Below, piece by piece: positions 15,314 through 23,397 of a stretch of DNA of 44,129 bases. A program made the translations under genes and the position numbers. The notes below the pieces were generated by a model. The model was not told the DNA's origin, made no database searches, and worked only from the letters and a program-made list of their open reading frames with translations. Source of the stretch: a bacterium (GTDB lineage: Bacteria; Patescibacteriota; Minisyncoccia; Phycocordibacterales; Zambryskibacteraceae). The stretch spans positions 1 to 44,129 of the forward strand of contig JAUSDP010000038.1 of NCBI GenBank assembly GCA_030650605.1, in the 5' to 3' direction. How positions within the stretch are numbered: position 1 is the stretch's first letter; every line of letters starts with the position of its first letter.

Positions 15314-17502
15314 TGAATCCCGTTAGAGATAAAATGAAAAAATACTTTCCACATATTTCTACTTTCCTTCTCACTTTTGTACTCGTTTTCGCGATGAGCG
15401 GATTTCTTTTTCCAGGCACAGTGGAGGGTTTTACCCCAGAACTAGCAAGAGTATTGGGGGTCGGTGAGGTAATACAGAAGGTTTTGGATTTTGGTACTGA
15501 GGCTCTGCTTGCACCATTAAGTTGGGTGTCTATTCTTATTCTTCAGTTAGCCACCCTCCTCACCGGCCTAGCAGGCATGATATTAAACTATGCTGTTCAA
15601 TTTACCATCGTAGAGATGGCAAAAAATCTCAAGGGTATAGGTACCATAGACATTGCCTGGAAAGCGATACGAGATGTTGCCAATATGGGCTTTATCTTCG
15701 TTTTACTCTATGCGGCAATACGCACTATTTTGGGTATTGGTAGCGATACCAAGAAATTGATTGTCAATATTGTCGTCGTCGCCATTCTCATAAATTTCAG
15801 CCTCTTCTTCACCAAAGTAGTCATTGACTCTTCAAATGTCTTATCTACTTTCTTCTATGACGCCATGGCGCCGGGATCATTAACGGAATCAGCACCCAAT
15901 ACTGGGTTATCTAATAAATTAATGCAGCCGTTGAAACTTACTTCGCTTTGGAACAATAAAGACATACAAGTTCTTAAATCAAAAAAGGTTATCACTATTG
16001 GAGTAATGGGCACAATTGTGTCTTTAATCGCGGCCTTTGTCTTCTTTGCTGTGGCTATTATGCTTGTAATTCGATTTGTAGTATTGATATTTGTGATGAT
16101 TTTGTCGCCCCTAGCATTTATAGGATATATATTACCTCAATTAAAGGAATACAAAGACCAATGGATACAGGCGCTTTTGGGCCAAGCTTTCTTCGCACCA
16201 ATATATTTTATGCTCACGTGGATTGTGCTAATTATCTCTACAGGCATACTCGAAAGTCCAGCTGGAAAACTAATGGAATCGAGTACTATGGCTACAGCTT
16301 TTGGGGGCGCCGTTGGAGCAGATGGAAATGCCTTACCACCGCCATTATCATCAATAGCAATTATGTTGAATTTCATTATCATGATTGTTTTTCTTATCGC
16401 TTCGCTTATCATTGCCAAAAAGTGGGCTGATAAAGCCGGACACGGCGTCCCCGGTCTCACCAAGTGGGCCACCGGCCTCGCCGGCGGAGCGACACTTGGC
16501 ATGGCGGGAAGGTTGGGGAGAGGGACTGTCGGACGCGCGGGCGCGGCCTTGGGTGATAGTGAAGCTCTAAAAGAACGTGCGGCCAAGGGCGGTGTCGGAG
16601 GTATGGCTGCTCGGTTAGCTTTAGCAACAGGTAGGAAAACGGGTAGCGCAAGCTTTGATGTCAGGGGTACTCCTCTTAGTAGCACACTAGGAGCTGGCCA
16701 AGCACAGAAAGGTGGGTTTATAGAACTTAAAAAGAAACAGGCCGAGAGAGAAGAAACATTTGCAGCTTCACTTGCACCTTCGGCAGAGACAGAAGCAAAG
16801 ATTAAGGACGAATACAAGAAAGCATCGGGAGCGTACGAGAACGCTAAAAAAGCATGGGGGAACGAATCAGAAGAGGCACAGAAAGCTAAAAAATATATGG
16901 ATGAGGTAAAACAAAGGAAAGACAGATTACTAGGCGATAAGGAAGAGGTTGATGAGGAGATAAAGAACCGTGAGCAAGAAAAACAGAGAAAAATTGAGGA
17001 TGCAAAACAAAGCGAAGAGCTAAAGGCGGCCGAAACTGAAGAAAAATCAGCGTATGATACTGTATCTAGATTAGATGCAGAGGCCAAATCGGCAGTAGGT
17101 GAAGTAAGAGAAACTAAGATTATGGAACTGGGAGCTGCCAAGACTAAACTGGAAGAACTTAAGAAAGAAGCTGGTGAAGTCAGAAAACGAGTCCAATCAC
17201 AGATAAGAAGAACGACAGACATTTATGACAAGCAAAAGGAAGTATTAACAAAAAGTACTATCAAACCAGCCGGTGAAATAAGAAAAGGGAAATTTGCTGA
17301 TGCAGTAGAGAAATCTACTTGGGCAAACTTCCGTGGTTATAATTACGACGCCGCTGCTAAAATTAGAAAGGGTAAAAAATCTGCTAAGGAATTAATTGAT
17401 GAAGCCCTTAAAGAAACTGGCGAAAAATCCGCGGAAACAAAAGAAACAAAACCGGAAACTCCAAAAGAAACAGGGCCAGATAAAAACACACCAGAAATAT
17501 GA
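15313..17502 (+). CDS. VirB6/TrbL-like multi-TM channel protein
   Basis: The protein (729 aa) is an integral membrane protein. Residues about 15-350 contain about seven hydrophobic helices, including IAWKAIRDVANMGFIFVLLY, LIVNIVVVAILINFSLFFTK, the block with VIRFVVLIFVMILSPLAFIG, and FIIMIVFLIASLIIAKKWAD. VirB6/TrbL proteins form the inner-membrane pore of type IV secretion systems. Residues about 370-729 are cytoplasmic: a Gly-rich segment, then a long Lys/Glu-rich coiled-coil. The first seven residues (MNPVRDK) come from the repeat family; a second start at 15334 (MKKYFPHIS) looks like the older one. The stop codon overlaps the next start by 4 nt. Confidence 0.82.
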   Translation: MNPVRDKMKKYFPHISTFLLTFVLVFAMSGFLFPGTVEGFTPELARVLGVGEVIQKVLDFGTEALLAPLSWVSILILQLATLLTGLAGMILNYAVQFTIVEMAKNLKGIGTIDIAWKAIRDVANMGFIFVLLYAAIRTILGIGSDTKKLIVNIVVVAILINFSLFFTKVVIDSSNVLSTFFYDAMAPGSLTESAPNTGLSNKLMQPLKLTSLWNNKDIQVLKSKKVITIGVMGTIVSLIAAFVFFAVAIMLVIRFVVLIFVMILSPLAFIGYILPQLKEYKDQWIQALLGQAFFAPIYFMLTWIVLIISTGILESPAGKLMESSTMATAFGGAVGADGNALPPPLSSIAIMLNFIIMIVFLIASLIIAKKWADKAGHGVPGLTKWATGLAGGATLGMAGRLGRGTVGRAGAALGDSEALKERAAKGGVGGMAARLALATGRKTGSASFDVRGTPLSSTLGAGQAQKGGFIELKKKQAEREETFAASLAPSAETEAKIKDEYKKASGAYENAKKAWGNESEEAQKAKKYMDEVKQRKDRLLGDKEEVDEEIKNREQEKQRKIEDAKQSEELKAAETEEKSAYDTVSRLDAEAKSAVGEVRETKIMELGAAKTKLEELKKEAGEVRKRVQSQIRRTTDIYDKQKEVLTKSTIKPAGEIRKGKFADAVEKSTWANFRGYNYDAAAKIRKGKKSAKELIDEALKETGEKSAETKETKPETPKETGPDKNTPEI

Positions 17503-18080
17503 ACGAAACAGATAAGCTCATAGAAGAACAGGTCAAAACATTGCCGTTAAATTTGCAACAGGCGATCAATGCTATGCCATGGAAAGCGTTGGTACAAGAA
17601 ATCGGCAAAGCAAATGCATTGAATGCGGAACAAATTGCTTCGCTTGAGCAAGAAACGATGTTTATTATTTATGCATTTGAATCACCGATCGATTACATCA
17701 CCAACATAACGCGTGAGGTTAAGGTAACGGAAGATGTGGCATCTAACGTCGCGGAGTCTGTCGCCGATAAAATTTTTGACCCGATTTTTAAAAAAAGTGA
17801 GGAATTAGCAAAGCCAGTTTCCATCCCCCCCACCTCCGCGCAAGGCTCCGGTAGGGCAATGGAAATTCCACCAATAACTCTTCCGATGGTGGAGACGGGA
17901 GAAGTGGCACATACAGTAGATAGTAAACAGTACGCAGTAGACAGAAAATTAGAACCGACACCAATAGCTCCAGTTCCCAAACCCTTACCAGAGACTAAAC
18001 CCGAACCAAAAATTAATGCCTCTGTGCCAGACTATCGCTACCAAGATGGTAAAGATCCCTATAGAGAACCGTTGGGGTAG
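17499..18080 (+). CDS. Soluble protein of unknown function in secretion cluster
   Basis: I do not recognise this 193-aa protein. The N-terminal 100 residues are helical and acidic (LPLNLQQAINAMPWKALVQE; IASLEQETMFIIYAFE). The C-terminal half is Pro-rich and low complexity (PTPIAPVPKPLPETKPEP). No signal peptide or TM is visible. Within the Pro-rich part, HTVDSKQYAVDRK is encoded by a short repeat (17917-17932) that also occurs inverted in the gene at 24180. The stop codon TAG is the first three bases of the inverted repeat bracketing the next gene. The overlap with the VirB6-like gene implies co-translation. Confidence 0.75.
   Translation: MNETDKLIEEQVKTLPLNLQQAINAMPWKALVQEIGKANALNAEQIASLEQETMFIIYAFESPIDYITNITREVKVTEDVASNVAESVADKIFDPIFKKSEELAKPVSIPPTSAQGSGRAMEIPPITLPMVETGEVAHTVDSKQYAVDRKLEPTPIAPVPKPLPETKPEPKINASVPDYRYQDGKDPYREPLG
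17917..17932. repeat. 16-nt repeat within CDS, copy 1
   Basis: TAGATAGTAAACAGTA here is the exact reverse complement of 24210-24225. Both copies are translated as part of proteins. Confidence 0.6.
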
Positions 18081-18111
18081 CTTCTAGGTTCTAGGTGTTA
18101 GGTGCTAGCTT
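18078..18111. repeat. Left inverted repeat of the four-helix-bundle element
   Basis: The outer end reads TAGCTTCTAGGTTCTAGGTG and the inner end TTAGGTGCTAGCTT. The inner 13 nt (18099-18111) are the exact inverse of 18480-18492. The full 27-nt right arm matches with two mismatches if 7 nt (an apparent GGTGTTA duplication) are skipped here. Its first three bases are the stop codon of the upstream gene. Confidence 0.8.
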
Positions 18112-18120
18112 AAATAAAAA

Positions 18121-18486
18121 ATGCCAATAAATTCTCATAAAGATCTTCATGTTTGGCAAAAGGGAATAGAATTATCAAAGCAAATATATCTTTTAACAGA
18201 GAAATTTCCTCGTGAAGAAATATATGGAATTACTTCTCAAATGAGACGAGCATCTGTGTCTATTCCATCTAATATCGCAGAAGGTAGAAGTAGAGGAACA
18301 AGAAAGGACTTCGTTCAATTTTTAAGAATAGCAATGGGTTCGGCTTCAGAACTAGAGACACAGATTGAAATTGCTAAAAATCTTCCCGAAACAAAAAATC
18401 TTTCTTATAAAGAAATTGATATACTATTAAATGAGGTTTCCCGAATGACCATGGGAATGATAAAGAAATTAAGCATTAAAAGCTAG
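18121..18486 (+). CDS. Four-helix-bundle protein (23S rRNA IVS type)
   Basis: The protein (121 aa) matches the four-helix-bundle / S23 (TIGR02436-type) pattern: HKDLHVWQKGIELSKQIYLL, FPREEIYGITSQMRRASVSI, PSNIAEGRSRGTRKDFVQFL and a final helix of EVSRMTMGMIKKL type. Members were first found encoded in intervening sequences of 23S rRNA. Relatives act as accessory proteins (Avd) of diversity-generating retroelements, and the biochemical role is mostly unknown. The gene is bracketed by inverted repeats (18078-18111 and 18480-18506), its stop codon lies in the right repeat, and it separates two secretion-cluster genes. It therefore looks like a mobile cassette and not a secretion component. Confidence 0.92.
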   Translation: MPINSHKDLHVWQKGIELSKQIYLLTEKFPREEIYGITSQMRRASVSIPSNIAEGRSRGTRKDFVQFLRIAMGSASELETQIEIAKNLPETKNLSYKEIDILLNEVSRMTMGMIKKLSIKS

Positions 18487-18506
18487 CACCTAGAAGCAAG
18501 AAGCTA
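18480..18506. repeat. Right inverted repeat of the four-helix-bundle element
   Basis: AAGCTAGCACCTA (18480-18492) is the exact inverse of 18099-18111. The remaining GAAGCAAGAAGCTA continues the match to the left arm with two mismatches. The TAG at 18484-18486 is the stop codon of the enclosed gene. A solo copy of this arm lies at 38476-38502. Confidence 0.8.
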
Positions 18507-18516
18507 TAAACTAACC

Positions 18517-18945
18517 ATGCGTTTCCAAGTTCCACAATTTATCGAAGTAGAAGATAAGATTTTTGGTCCTTTAACCTTTAAACAATTCATCTATGTTGCT
18601 GGCGGAGCAGGCCTTTCTGTCATCCTTTTTCTCTTCTTGCCAAGAATCTTGGCTATTATTATCGCCCTACCCATTGTTCTCTTTTCTGCCGCATTAGCTT
18701 TTTATAAAATTAATGGTAAGCCATTTGTGAATATCGTCGAGGCTTTCGTAAAATACACCCTAACCAACAAGCTCTATATTTGGAAAAAGGAAGATAAGAA
18801 AATAGACAGCACACAATACTCTAAAGACAGCAAGCCAATACAACAAGTTTATGTACCGAAACTATCTGAATCACGACTGAAAGAACTCACTTGGAGTCTA
18901 GATATCAAAGAAAACCAGAATCCAGTAACTGAGAATGATAATTAA
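18517..18945 (+). CDS. PrgI-family membrane protein
   Basis: The protein (142 aa) starts MRFQVPQFIEVEDKIFGPLT followed by FKQFIYVAGG, the PrgI-family N-terminus. Two membrane helices follow at about residues 27-65 (LSVILFLFLPRILAIIIALP and the next segment). The segment NGKPFVNIVEAFVKYTLTNK (about 70-90) is the conserved cytoplasmic part, and the tail is polar. PrgI (VirB3-like in position and topology) is normally encoded just upstream of the VirB4 ATPase in Gram-positive and CPR type IV systems, as here. The four-helix-bundle insertion separates it from the upstream cluster genes. Confidence 0.88.
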   Translation: MRFQVPQFIEVEDKIFGPLTFKQFIYVAGGAGLSVILFLFLPRILAIIIALPIVLFSAALAFYKINGKPFVNIVEAFVKYTLTNKLYIWKKEDKKIDSTQYSKDSKPIQQVYVPKLSESRLKELTWSLDIKENQNPVTENDN

Positions 18946-18947
18946 GA

Positions 18948-18953
18948 TATAAT
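18948..18953 (+). promoter_or_regulatory. -10 box 6 nt before the start at 18960
   Basis: TATAAT is followed by AAAGTC and ATG. This is an internal promoter for the VirB4 part of the cluster, probably leaderless. Confidence 0.5.
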
Positions 18954-18959
18954 AAAGTC

Positions 18960-19598
18960 ATGCCTTCAAAAACTAGCGCTACTCAAGAATTTATCCCCAT
19001 CAAAGAAGTGCGCGATGGTATTGTTCTCTTAAAAAATGGTGACATGCGTTCCATACTTCTGTGTTCATCTCTAAACTTCGCGCTTAAATCCGAAGATGAG
19101 AAACAGGCCATCTTATTCCAATTCCAAGATTTTCTGAATTCCCTGGATTTCTCAATAGAGATAGTGGTTCAATCTCGCAAGCTGGACATTCGTCCATACA
19201 TAGCTCTTTTGGAAGAACGGGGACAAGCGCAAACAAACAATTTAATGAAGATACAGGTTCGTGAATACATTGAATTTATAAAAAGTTTTACCGAGAACAC
19301 AAATATTATGACTAAAAACTTTTTCATCGTGGTACCATACAGCCCCGCTATTTTGACCACCAGCCAATCAAGTATGGCCTCGCGCTTTGGATTTGGTACC
19401 AAGAAGGAACAAGCGGCTGCCACGGAAGCCAGTTTCGATGAGAACAGAAGCCAACTTGAAGAACGTCTGTCGGTGGTTGAACAAGGACTTATCCGTACTG
19501 GCATTCGCGTGGCTCACCTCGGTACCGAAGAAATTATTGAGCTTTTCTATAAAGCGTTTAACCCCGGAGAAACTGAGAAGCCCATAAAAATAAATTGA
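18960..19598 (+). CDS. VirB4/TraC N-terminal-domain-like protein
   Basis: The protein (212 aa) has the pattern of the N-terminal, non-ATPase domain of VirB4/TraC: IPIKEVRDGIVLLKNGDMRS, then EKQAILFQFQDFLNSLDF, VVQSRKLDIRPYIALLEER, a coiled segment, and KNFFIVVPYSP near residue 125. The tail has LEERLSVVEQGLIRTGIRVA. There is no Walker motif. It is followed after 2 nt by the ATPase gene, so VirB4 function appears to be split over two polypeptides. It probably docks the ATPase on the PrgI/VirB6 membrane part. Confidence 0.8.
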   Translation: MPSKTSATQEFIPIKEVRDGIVLLKNGDMRSILLCSSLNFALKSEDEKQAILFQFQDFLNSLDFSIEIVVQSRKLDIRPYIALLEERGQAQTNNLMKIQVREYIEFIKSFTENTNIMTKNFFIVVPYSPAILTTSQSSMASRFGFGTKKEQAAATEASFDENRSQLEERLSVVEQGLIRTGIRVAHLGTEEIIELFYKAFNPGETEKPIKIN

Positions 19599-19600
19599 AT

Positions 19601-21466
19601 ATGAGTATTTTTGATAAATTATTTGGTAAAAAAAGCGAGAAACAAGATATTTCCTCTATCTTACCTAAAGAAATCTTCGAGGCGGGCGTACTCGAACTCA
19701 AAGACATCATAGCCCCATCTGCCTTAAAAGTTTCACCAAGAGAAATTAGTTTAGGTGAAAAAATTCTACGAAGTTTCTTCGTGATTTCATACCCACGATT
19801 CCTTACTGAAAGCTGGTTTTCGCCCATAATTAATATGGATAGGGTTTTTGATATTTCTATCTTCATCCATCCGATAGAAACCTCAAGGGTCTTGCGTCAA
19901 TTCCAGAGAAAAGTGGCCGAAGTCCAATCACAAATCCACAGTCGAGAAGAGAAGGGATTGGTACGCGACCCGATGCTTGATGTCGCTTACCAGGACCTTG
20001 AGAATCTGCGCGACCAACTCCAACAAGCGCAAGAAAAACTCTTCGACGTTGGTCTCTATATCACTATCTACGGCGATAATAATTCAGAACTTGATAAAGC
20101 AGAGACGGAAATTAAATCAATTCTCGAAGCTAAGTTGATTTACGTTAAACCTGCCCTCTTCCAACAGGAGCAGGGGTATAAAAGCACCCTTCCTTTAGGT
20201 AACGATCTGTTGGAGGTTCATTCTAAACTGAATTCTTCTCCACTTTCTTCGCTTTTTCCATTCACCTCTTTCGATCTGACTTCCGACAAAGGTATTCTCT
20301 TTGGTATCAATAGACATAACTCATCTCTGGTACTCTTCGACCGTTTCTCGCTAGAGAACTACAACTCTGTCACCTTTGCCAAGGCTGGTGCGGGTAAGTC
20401 ATATGCCGCCAAGCTTGAAATCTTGCGTACTTTAATGTTCGATGCAGAAGTGATAGTGATAGATCCGGAGCGAGAATACGAGTACATGGCAGACGCCACT
20501 GGTGGGAGATATTTCAAAATTTCTCTCAACTCCGAGCATCATATTAATCCATTTGACTTACCAATACCTGGATCGGATGAGAGTACTGCTAATGTACTTC
20601 GCTCAAATATTATCAACTTGGTCGGTCTCTTCCGCTTAATGATGGGAGGTTTGACAGCCGAAGAAGACGCTATCATAGACCGAGCTATTACCGAAACTTA
20701 TGCCCTGAAAGATATCACGGCTGAATCTGATTTTCGAACAATTGAACCTCCGCTTATGTCCGACTTTGAAATGGTCTTAGCCGGTATGGAAGGTGGGGAG
20801 TCACTCGCCCAGCGTTTTTCCAAATACACCAAAGGTACTTGGTCTGGATTTATCAATAGGCCTAGTAATGTAGACATTAATAAAAAATTTGTGGTCTTTT
20901 CCCTACGAGACATGGAAGACGAGCTCAAGCCTATTGCCATGTACATTGTTACGCATTATATCTGGAACGCCATTAGAAAAGACTTGAGGAAACGTCTTTT
21001 AGTAATCGATGAGGCTTGGTGGATGATGAAGTCGGAAGACACGGCCTCGTTCTTAATGGGTCTAGTCAAGCGCGGACGCAAATACTTCCTCGGTGTGGCT
21101 ACAATCACTCAGGATGTTGGGGATTTCTTGAAGAGTCCTTATGGCCTACCTATTCTCACCAACTCTTCCATACAAATACTTCTTAAACAGTCACCGACCA
21201 TTATCGATGAGCTACAGAAGGTCTTCAATCTCACCAATGAAGAAAAGTTTCTATTACTTGAATCCGATGTTGGAGAGGGTATCTTTTTTGCCGGGCTTAA
21301 ACATGTCGCTATAAAAAATATCGCCTCATATACAGAAGACCAAATCATTACTTCTGATCCATCGCAAATTTTAGCCATAAAAAAAGCAAAGCAAGAAGCT
21401 ATGGAAGATAAAGAAGTGGCTATAAAAGCCGCGAACACTGAATTAAAAGAGGCTGTTAATAAATAA
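19601..21466 (+). CDS. VirB4/TraC-type conjugation ATPase
   Basis: The protein (621 aa) has a variable N-terminal part with a coiled-coil (about residues 90-145) and then the FtsK/HerA-like motor. Walker A is FAKAGAGKSYAAKLEI (about residue 265), followed by VIVIDPEREYEYMADATGG. Walker B is RLLVIDEAWWMM (about 470). The sensor-type segment GVATITQDVGDFLKSPYG and the C-terminal ILLKQSPTIIDEL complete it. VirB4 powers pilus assembly or substrate transfer in type IV secretion. The ATG at 19601 (MSIFDKLFGKK) is preferred over the TTG at 19595. No VirD4 coupling ATPase or relaxase is found in this window. Confidence 0.93.
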   Translation: MSIFDKLFGKKSEKQDISSILPKEIFEAGVLELKDIIAPSALKVSPREISLGEKILRSFFVISYPRFLTESWFSPIINMDRVFDISIFIHPIETSRVLRQFQRKVAEVQSQIHSREEKGLVRDPMLDVAYQDLENLRDQLQQAQEKLFDVGLYITIYGDNNSELDKAETEIKSILEAKLIYVKPALFQQEQGYKSTLPLGNDLLEVHSKLNSSPLSSLFPFTSFDLTSDKGILFGINRHNSSLVLFDRFSLENYNSVTFAKAGAGKSYAAKLEILRTLMFDAEVIVIDPEREYEYMADATGGRYFKISLNSEHHINPFDLPIPGSDESTANVLRSNIINLVGLFRLMMGGLTAEEDAIIDRAITETYALKDITAESDFRTIEPPLMSDFEMVLAGMEGGESLAQRFSKYTKGTWSGFINRPSNVDINKKFVVFSLRDMEDELKPIAMYIVTHYIWNAIRKDLRKRLLVIDEAWWMMKSEDTASFLMGLVKRGRKYFLGVATITQDVGDFLKSPYGLPILTNSSIQILLKQSPTIIDELQKVFNLTNEEKFLLLESDVGEGIFFAGLKHVAIKNIASYTEDQIITSDPSQILAIKKAKQEAMEDKEVAIKAANTELKEAVNK

Positions 21467-21837
21467 TGTCAGAAGAAAAGAAAGGTTTAGATAATATAAC
21501 CATCACCCTTATGATAATAGTGGCTCTCTTTTATGATGCCTTACAAATACTTTTAGCATTTATATTTCTAGGATGGGTGGTGGGTATATTTGCTGGTTTA
21601 ACTTTCTATGTTTGGTTTAAAAGACGTGGTTTGAGTTTTATGAAACCAAAAAGATTTCTCACCTTCGGTATTACTTCTGTGATTGAAATGGTTCCATCAT
21701 TATTAATTCCTCTATCTGCCTTACCAACATGGACAGCGGCTATCACTTATTTAGCTCTTGATTCCAAGTTAAAAAAAGTTTTACCTACGAGCGCTCAAAA
21801 AGCCACATCAACACCTGGGTTTAAAAAAGCTGCTTGA
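21466..21837 (+). CDS. Small membrane protein of secretion cluster
   Basis: I do not recognise this 123-aa protein. Hydrophobic segments lie at about residues 10-50 (LMIIVALFYDALQILLAFIF and GWVVGIFAGLTFYVWF) and about 70-100, with a basic C-terminal tail. Its start overlaps the VirB4 stop by one base (TAATG), so it is translated with the ATPase. It may be an inner-membrane partner. REP-like repeats begin 6 nt after its stop, and the cluster is then interrupted by a minus-strand block. Confidence 0.72.
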   Translation: MSEEKKGLDNITITLMIIVALFYDALQILLAFIFLGWVVGIFAGLTFYVWFKRRGLSFMKPKRFLTFGITSVIEMVPSLLIPLSALPTWTAAITYLALDSKLKKVLPTSAQKATSTPGFKKAA

Positions 21838-21842
21838 TAGTA

Positions 21843-21868
21843 AACCCACAAGATCTTACCTTGCGGGT
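21843..21868. repeat. REP-like palindrome 1
   Basis: ACCCACAAG-ATCTTAC-CTTGCGGGT is an imperfect hairpin followed by a tail ending CTATTCATGCT. The tail recurs after palindrome 2. Confidence 0.7.
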
Positions 21869-21887
21869 AGAGCTATTCATGCTTTGA

Positions 21888-21912
21888 ACCTGCAAGGTCT
21901 TGCCTTGCAGGT
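21888..21912. repeat. REP-like palindrome 2
   Basis: ACCTGCAAGG-TCTTG-CCTTGCAGGT is a perfect 10-bp hairpin, followed again by a CTATTCATGCT tail. With palindrome 1 it forms a two-unit tandem with a period of about 44 nt. Confidence 0.8.
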
Positions 21913-21941
21913 AAAACTATTCATGCTATATGATTTGTGAT

Positions 21942-22598
21942 TCATGATTTGGCGGCGGGATTTTTAGGAAGCGGAGCGAAAGGAGGTAATGCAACAGACC
22001 TCGCGCCATCCAAAAGAGGGTAAAGCGCGAACAAGACAAATAAAATAATGAGGTTAATTATACCGCTGATCAAAAAAAGTAATGTAAATCCAAAGGTGTC
22101 AGCGAGTACCCCGCCCAATGCTCCTCCTATCGCGCTGGAAATAGTAAGGCCCCCTACGCTAAATAAGCTCCATTCAAAACCCTCAGAATTTTTATCAACA
22201 TGGCGCGCAAAAAGCGAATAATAAGCCGCCATTAAAAATGCCGCTCCCACGCCCTCCATAGTTTCCAAAAGGTAAAGATGGGAAATTTTTGAAACAATTA
22301 TAAGTAAAAATGGGTAAGCAACGCTTATCACCGCGCCAATAATCAAAGCATAAAAATCATCTTTTTCCCCCAGATGTTTATCTAAAAATCTCGCTAAAGG
22401 TATTTGAACAATTGATTTAGCCAAAGCAGCAAGACCCAAAGCAAACCCTACAGTTGAAAGCGAAGCGCCAATTATTGATTTAACCACAAAGACGGCATAA
22501 AGTGGCCCGAAAAGCCCGCCTGCGACATTAATAGCAAAGAGGTAAAAAAGTAAAATCTGCACCGCCCGATTTACTGTGATATTGATTCGTATATGCAT
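21942..22598 (-). CDS. Half-length MFS-type transporter
   Basis: The protein (218 aa) has about six membrane helices (ILLFYLFAINVAGGLFGPLY; FALGLAALAKSIVQIPLARF; LLFLISGIINLIILFVLFAL). After helix 2 lies IVQIPLARFLDKHLGEKDDF, the MFS motif A position. Full MFS proteins have 12 helices in about 400 residues, so this is half-size. It may work as a dimer or be a fragment, but the frame is clean and the ends are sensible. The substrate is unknown. It lies on the minus strand next to the RAYT gene, between REP-like repeats, and splits the secretion cluster. Confidence 0.75.
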   Translation of the reverse strand: MHIRINITVNRAVQILLFYLFAINVAGGLFGPLYAVFVVKSIIGASLSTVGFALGLAALAKSIVQIPLARFLDKHLGEKDDFYALIIGAVISVAYPFLLIIVSKISHLYLLETMEGVGAAFLMAAYYSLFARHVDKNSEGFEWSLFSVGGLTISSAIGGALGGVLADTFGFTLLFLISGIINLIILFVLFALYPLLDGARSVALPPFAPLPKNPAAKS

Positions 22599-22680
22599 AT
22601 TAAAATAATAATACTTGATTTGACAACTTTATTTCCAGCTCTTTTATTTTAACATTTTCTGAGTTTTTTAAGAAAACCAA

Positions 22681-22709
22681 CATAACCTGCAAGGCAAGAC
22701 CTTGTGGGT
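22681..22709. repeat. REP-like palindrome 3
   Basis: ACCTGCAAGG-CAAGA-CCTTGTGGGT lies 7 nt past the stop of the RAYT gene. Its first 25 nt (22681-22705) are identical, in the same orientation, to palindrome 4 at the other end of that gene. Confidence 0.8.
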
Positions 22710-22715
22710 TTGTAG

Positions 22716-23378
22716 TTAATCTTTGTAATTTATCCAGTCGAGTATTTCTCTTTCAAAATTCTTGGTTGATGGAAAGTAATCTGGATAAACTTTCCTGTTC
22801 AGAATAGCGCCTTCTTTTCTTTCAATACCCTTGAAATCCAGATAGCTTGAATATTTGTAGTTATCCAGATAGTTTAATGATACTTTTTTGTTTTTAATTC
22901 CATCCTCTTTCCAATCTTTCTGTATTAATTTAAGCGGATTGAAATGTATGTATGAAAAGATGTATTTTAGATATTGATCGGTATCAAGATACTCCGACTT
23001 GAATTTGCCTTCAAAAAGTCCGCCAGTTCTTTCATATTTAATATTGTGATACATAACATATGCTGTAGACAACTTCTGCATAAATTTACTCACTCCACCA
23101 CTTTCTTTCTCTGTAACCAGAAGATGGAAGTGGTTCGGCATTAAACAATATGCGCCGATAGAAACAATCTGATTTCCTCTTTCCCATAAATAAGGATTCT
23201 TTTCAACCCCTTCTTTGACTAGAGACATTCTGAAATTGTTCTCAGAATTACATGTATATAGAAGAGTCACGAAGCGCTGATAATCCTCCGCATCATTGAA
23301 TATTTCTTGTTTACTGTTGCCTCTATTGTATACGTGGTAATACTCACCTGAAACAAAAGGCGTTTTGCGTAATGACAT
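22716..23378 (-). CDS. REP-associated tyrosine transposase (RAYT, Y1_Tnp)
   Basis: The protein (220 aa) is an HUH single-strand transposase of the Y1_Tnp family. It opens with FVSGEYYHVYNRGNSKQEIF, the family's start. The HUH metal site is CLMPNHFHLLVTE (HFH). The catalytic-helix region SKFMQKLSTAYVMYHNIKYE carries Tyr, and GGLFEGKFKSEYLDTDQYLKY completes the core. RAYTs cut and join REP hairpins and are usually present as single domesticated copies. REP-like palindromes lie at both ends of this gene and 0.8 kb away. A TAGAAT box ends 6 nt before the ATG on this strand. Confidence 0.93.
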   Translation of the reverse strand: MSLRKTPFVSGEYYHVYNRGNSKQEIFNDAEDYQRFVTLLYTCNSENNFRMSLVKEGVEKNPYLWERGNQIVSIGAYCLMPNHFHLLVTEKESGGVSKFMQKLSTAYVMYHNIKYERTGGLFEGKFKSEYLDTDQYLKYIFSYIHFNPLKLIQKDWKEDGIKNKKVSLNYLDNYKYSSYLDFKGIERKEGAILNRKVYPDYFPSTKNFEREILDWINYKD

Positions 23379-23384
23379 GCTTAT

Positions 23385-23390
23385 ATTCTA
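23385..23390 (-). promoter_or_regulatory. -10 box 6 nt before the RAYT start
   Basis: Minus strand: TAGAAT, ATAAGC, ATG. This is the leaderless arrangement, and it lies between the gene and REP-like palindrome 4. Confidence 0.45.
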
Positions 23391-23397
23391 ACGCCCG

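Noticed and set aside
16137-17222. 361-codon antisense ORF rich in Ser, Ala and Leu
   Set aside because: It is the mirror of the Gly- and Lys/Glu-rich tail of the VirB6-like protein. It has no start signal and no recognisable domain.
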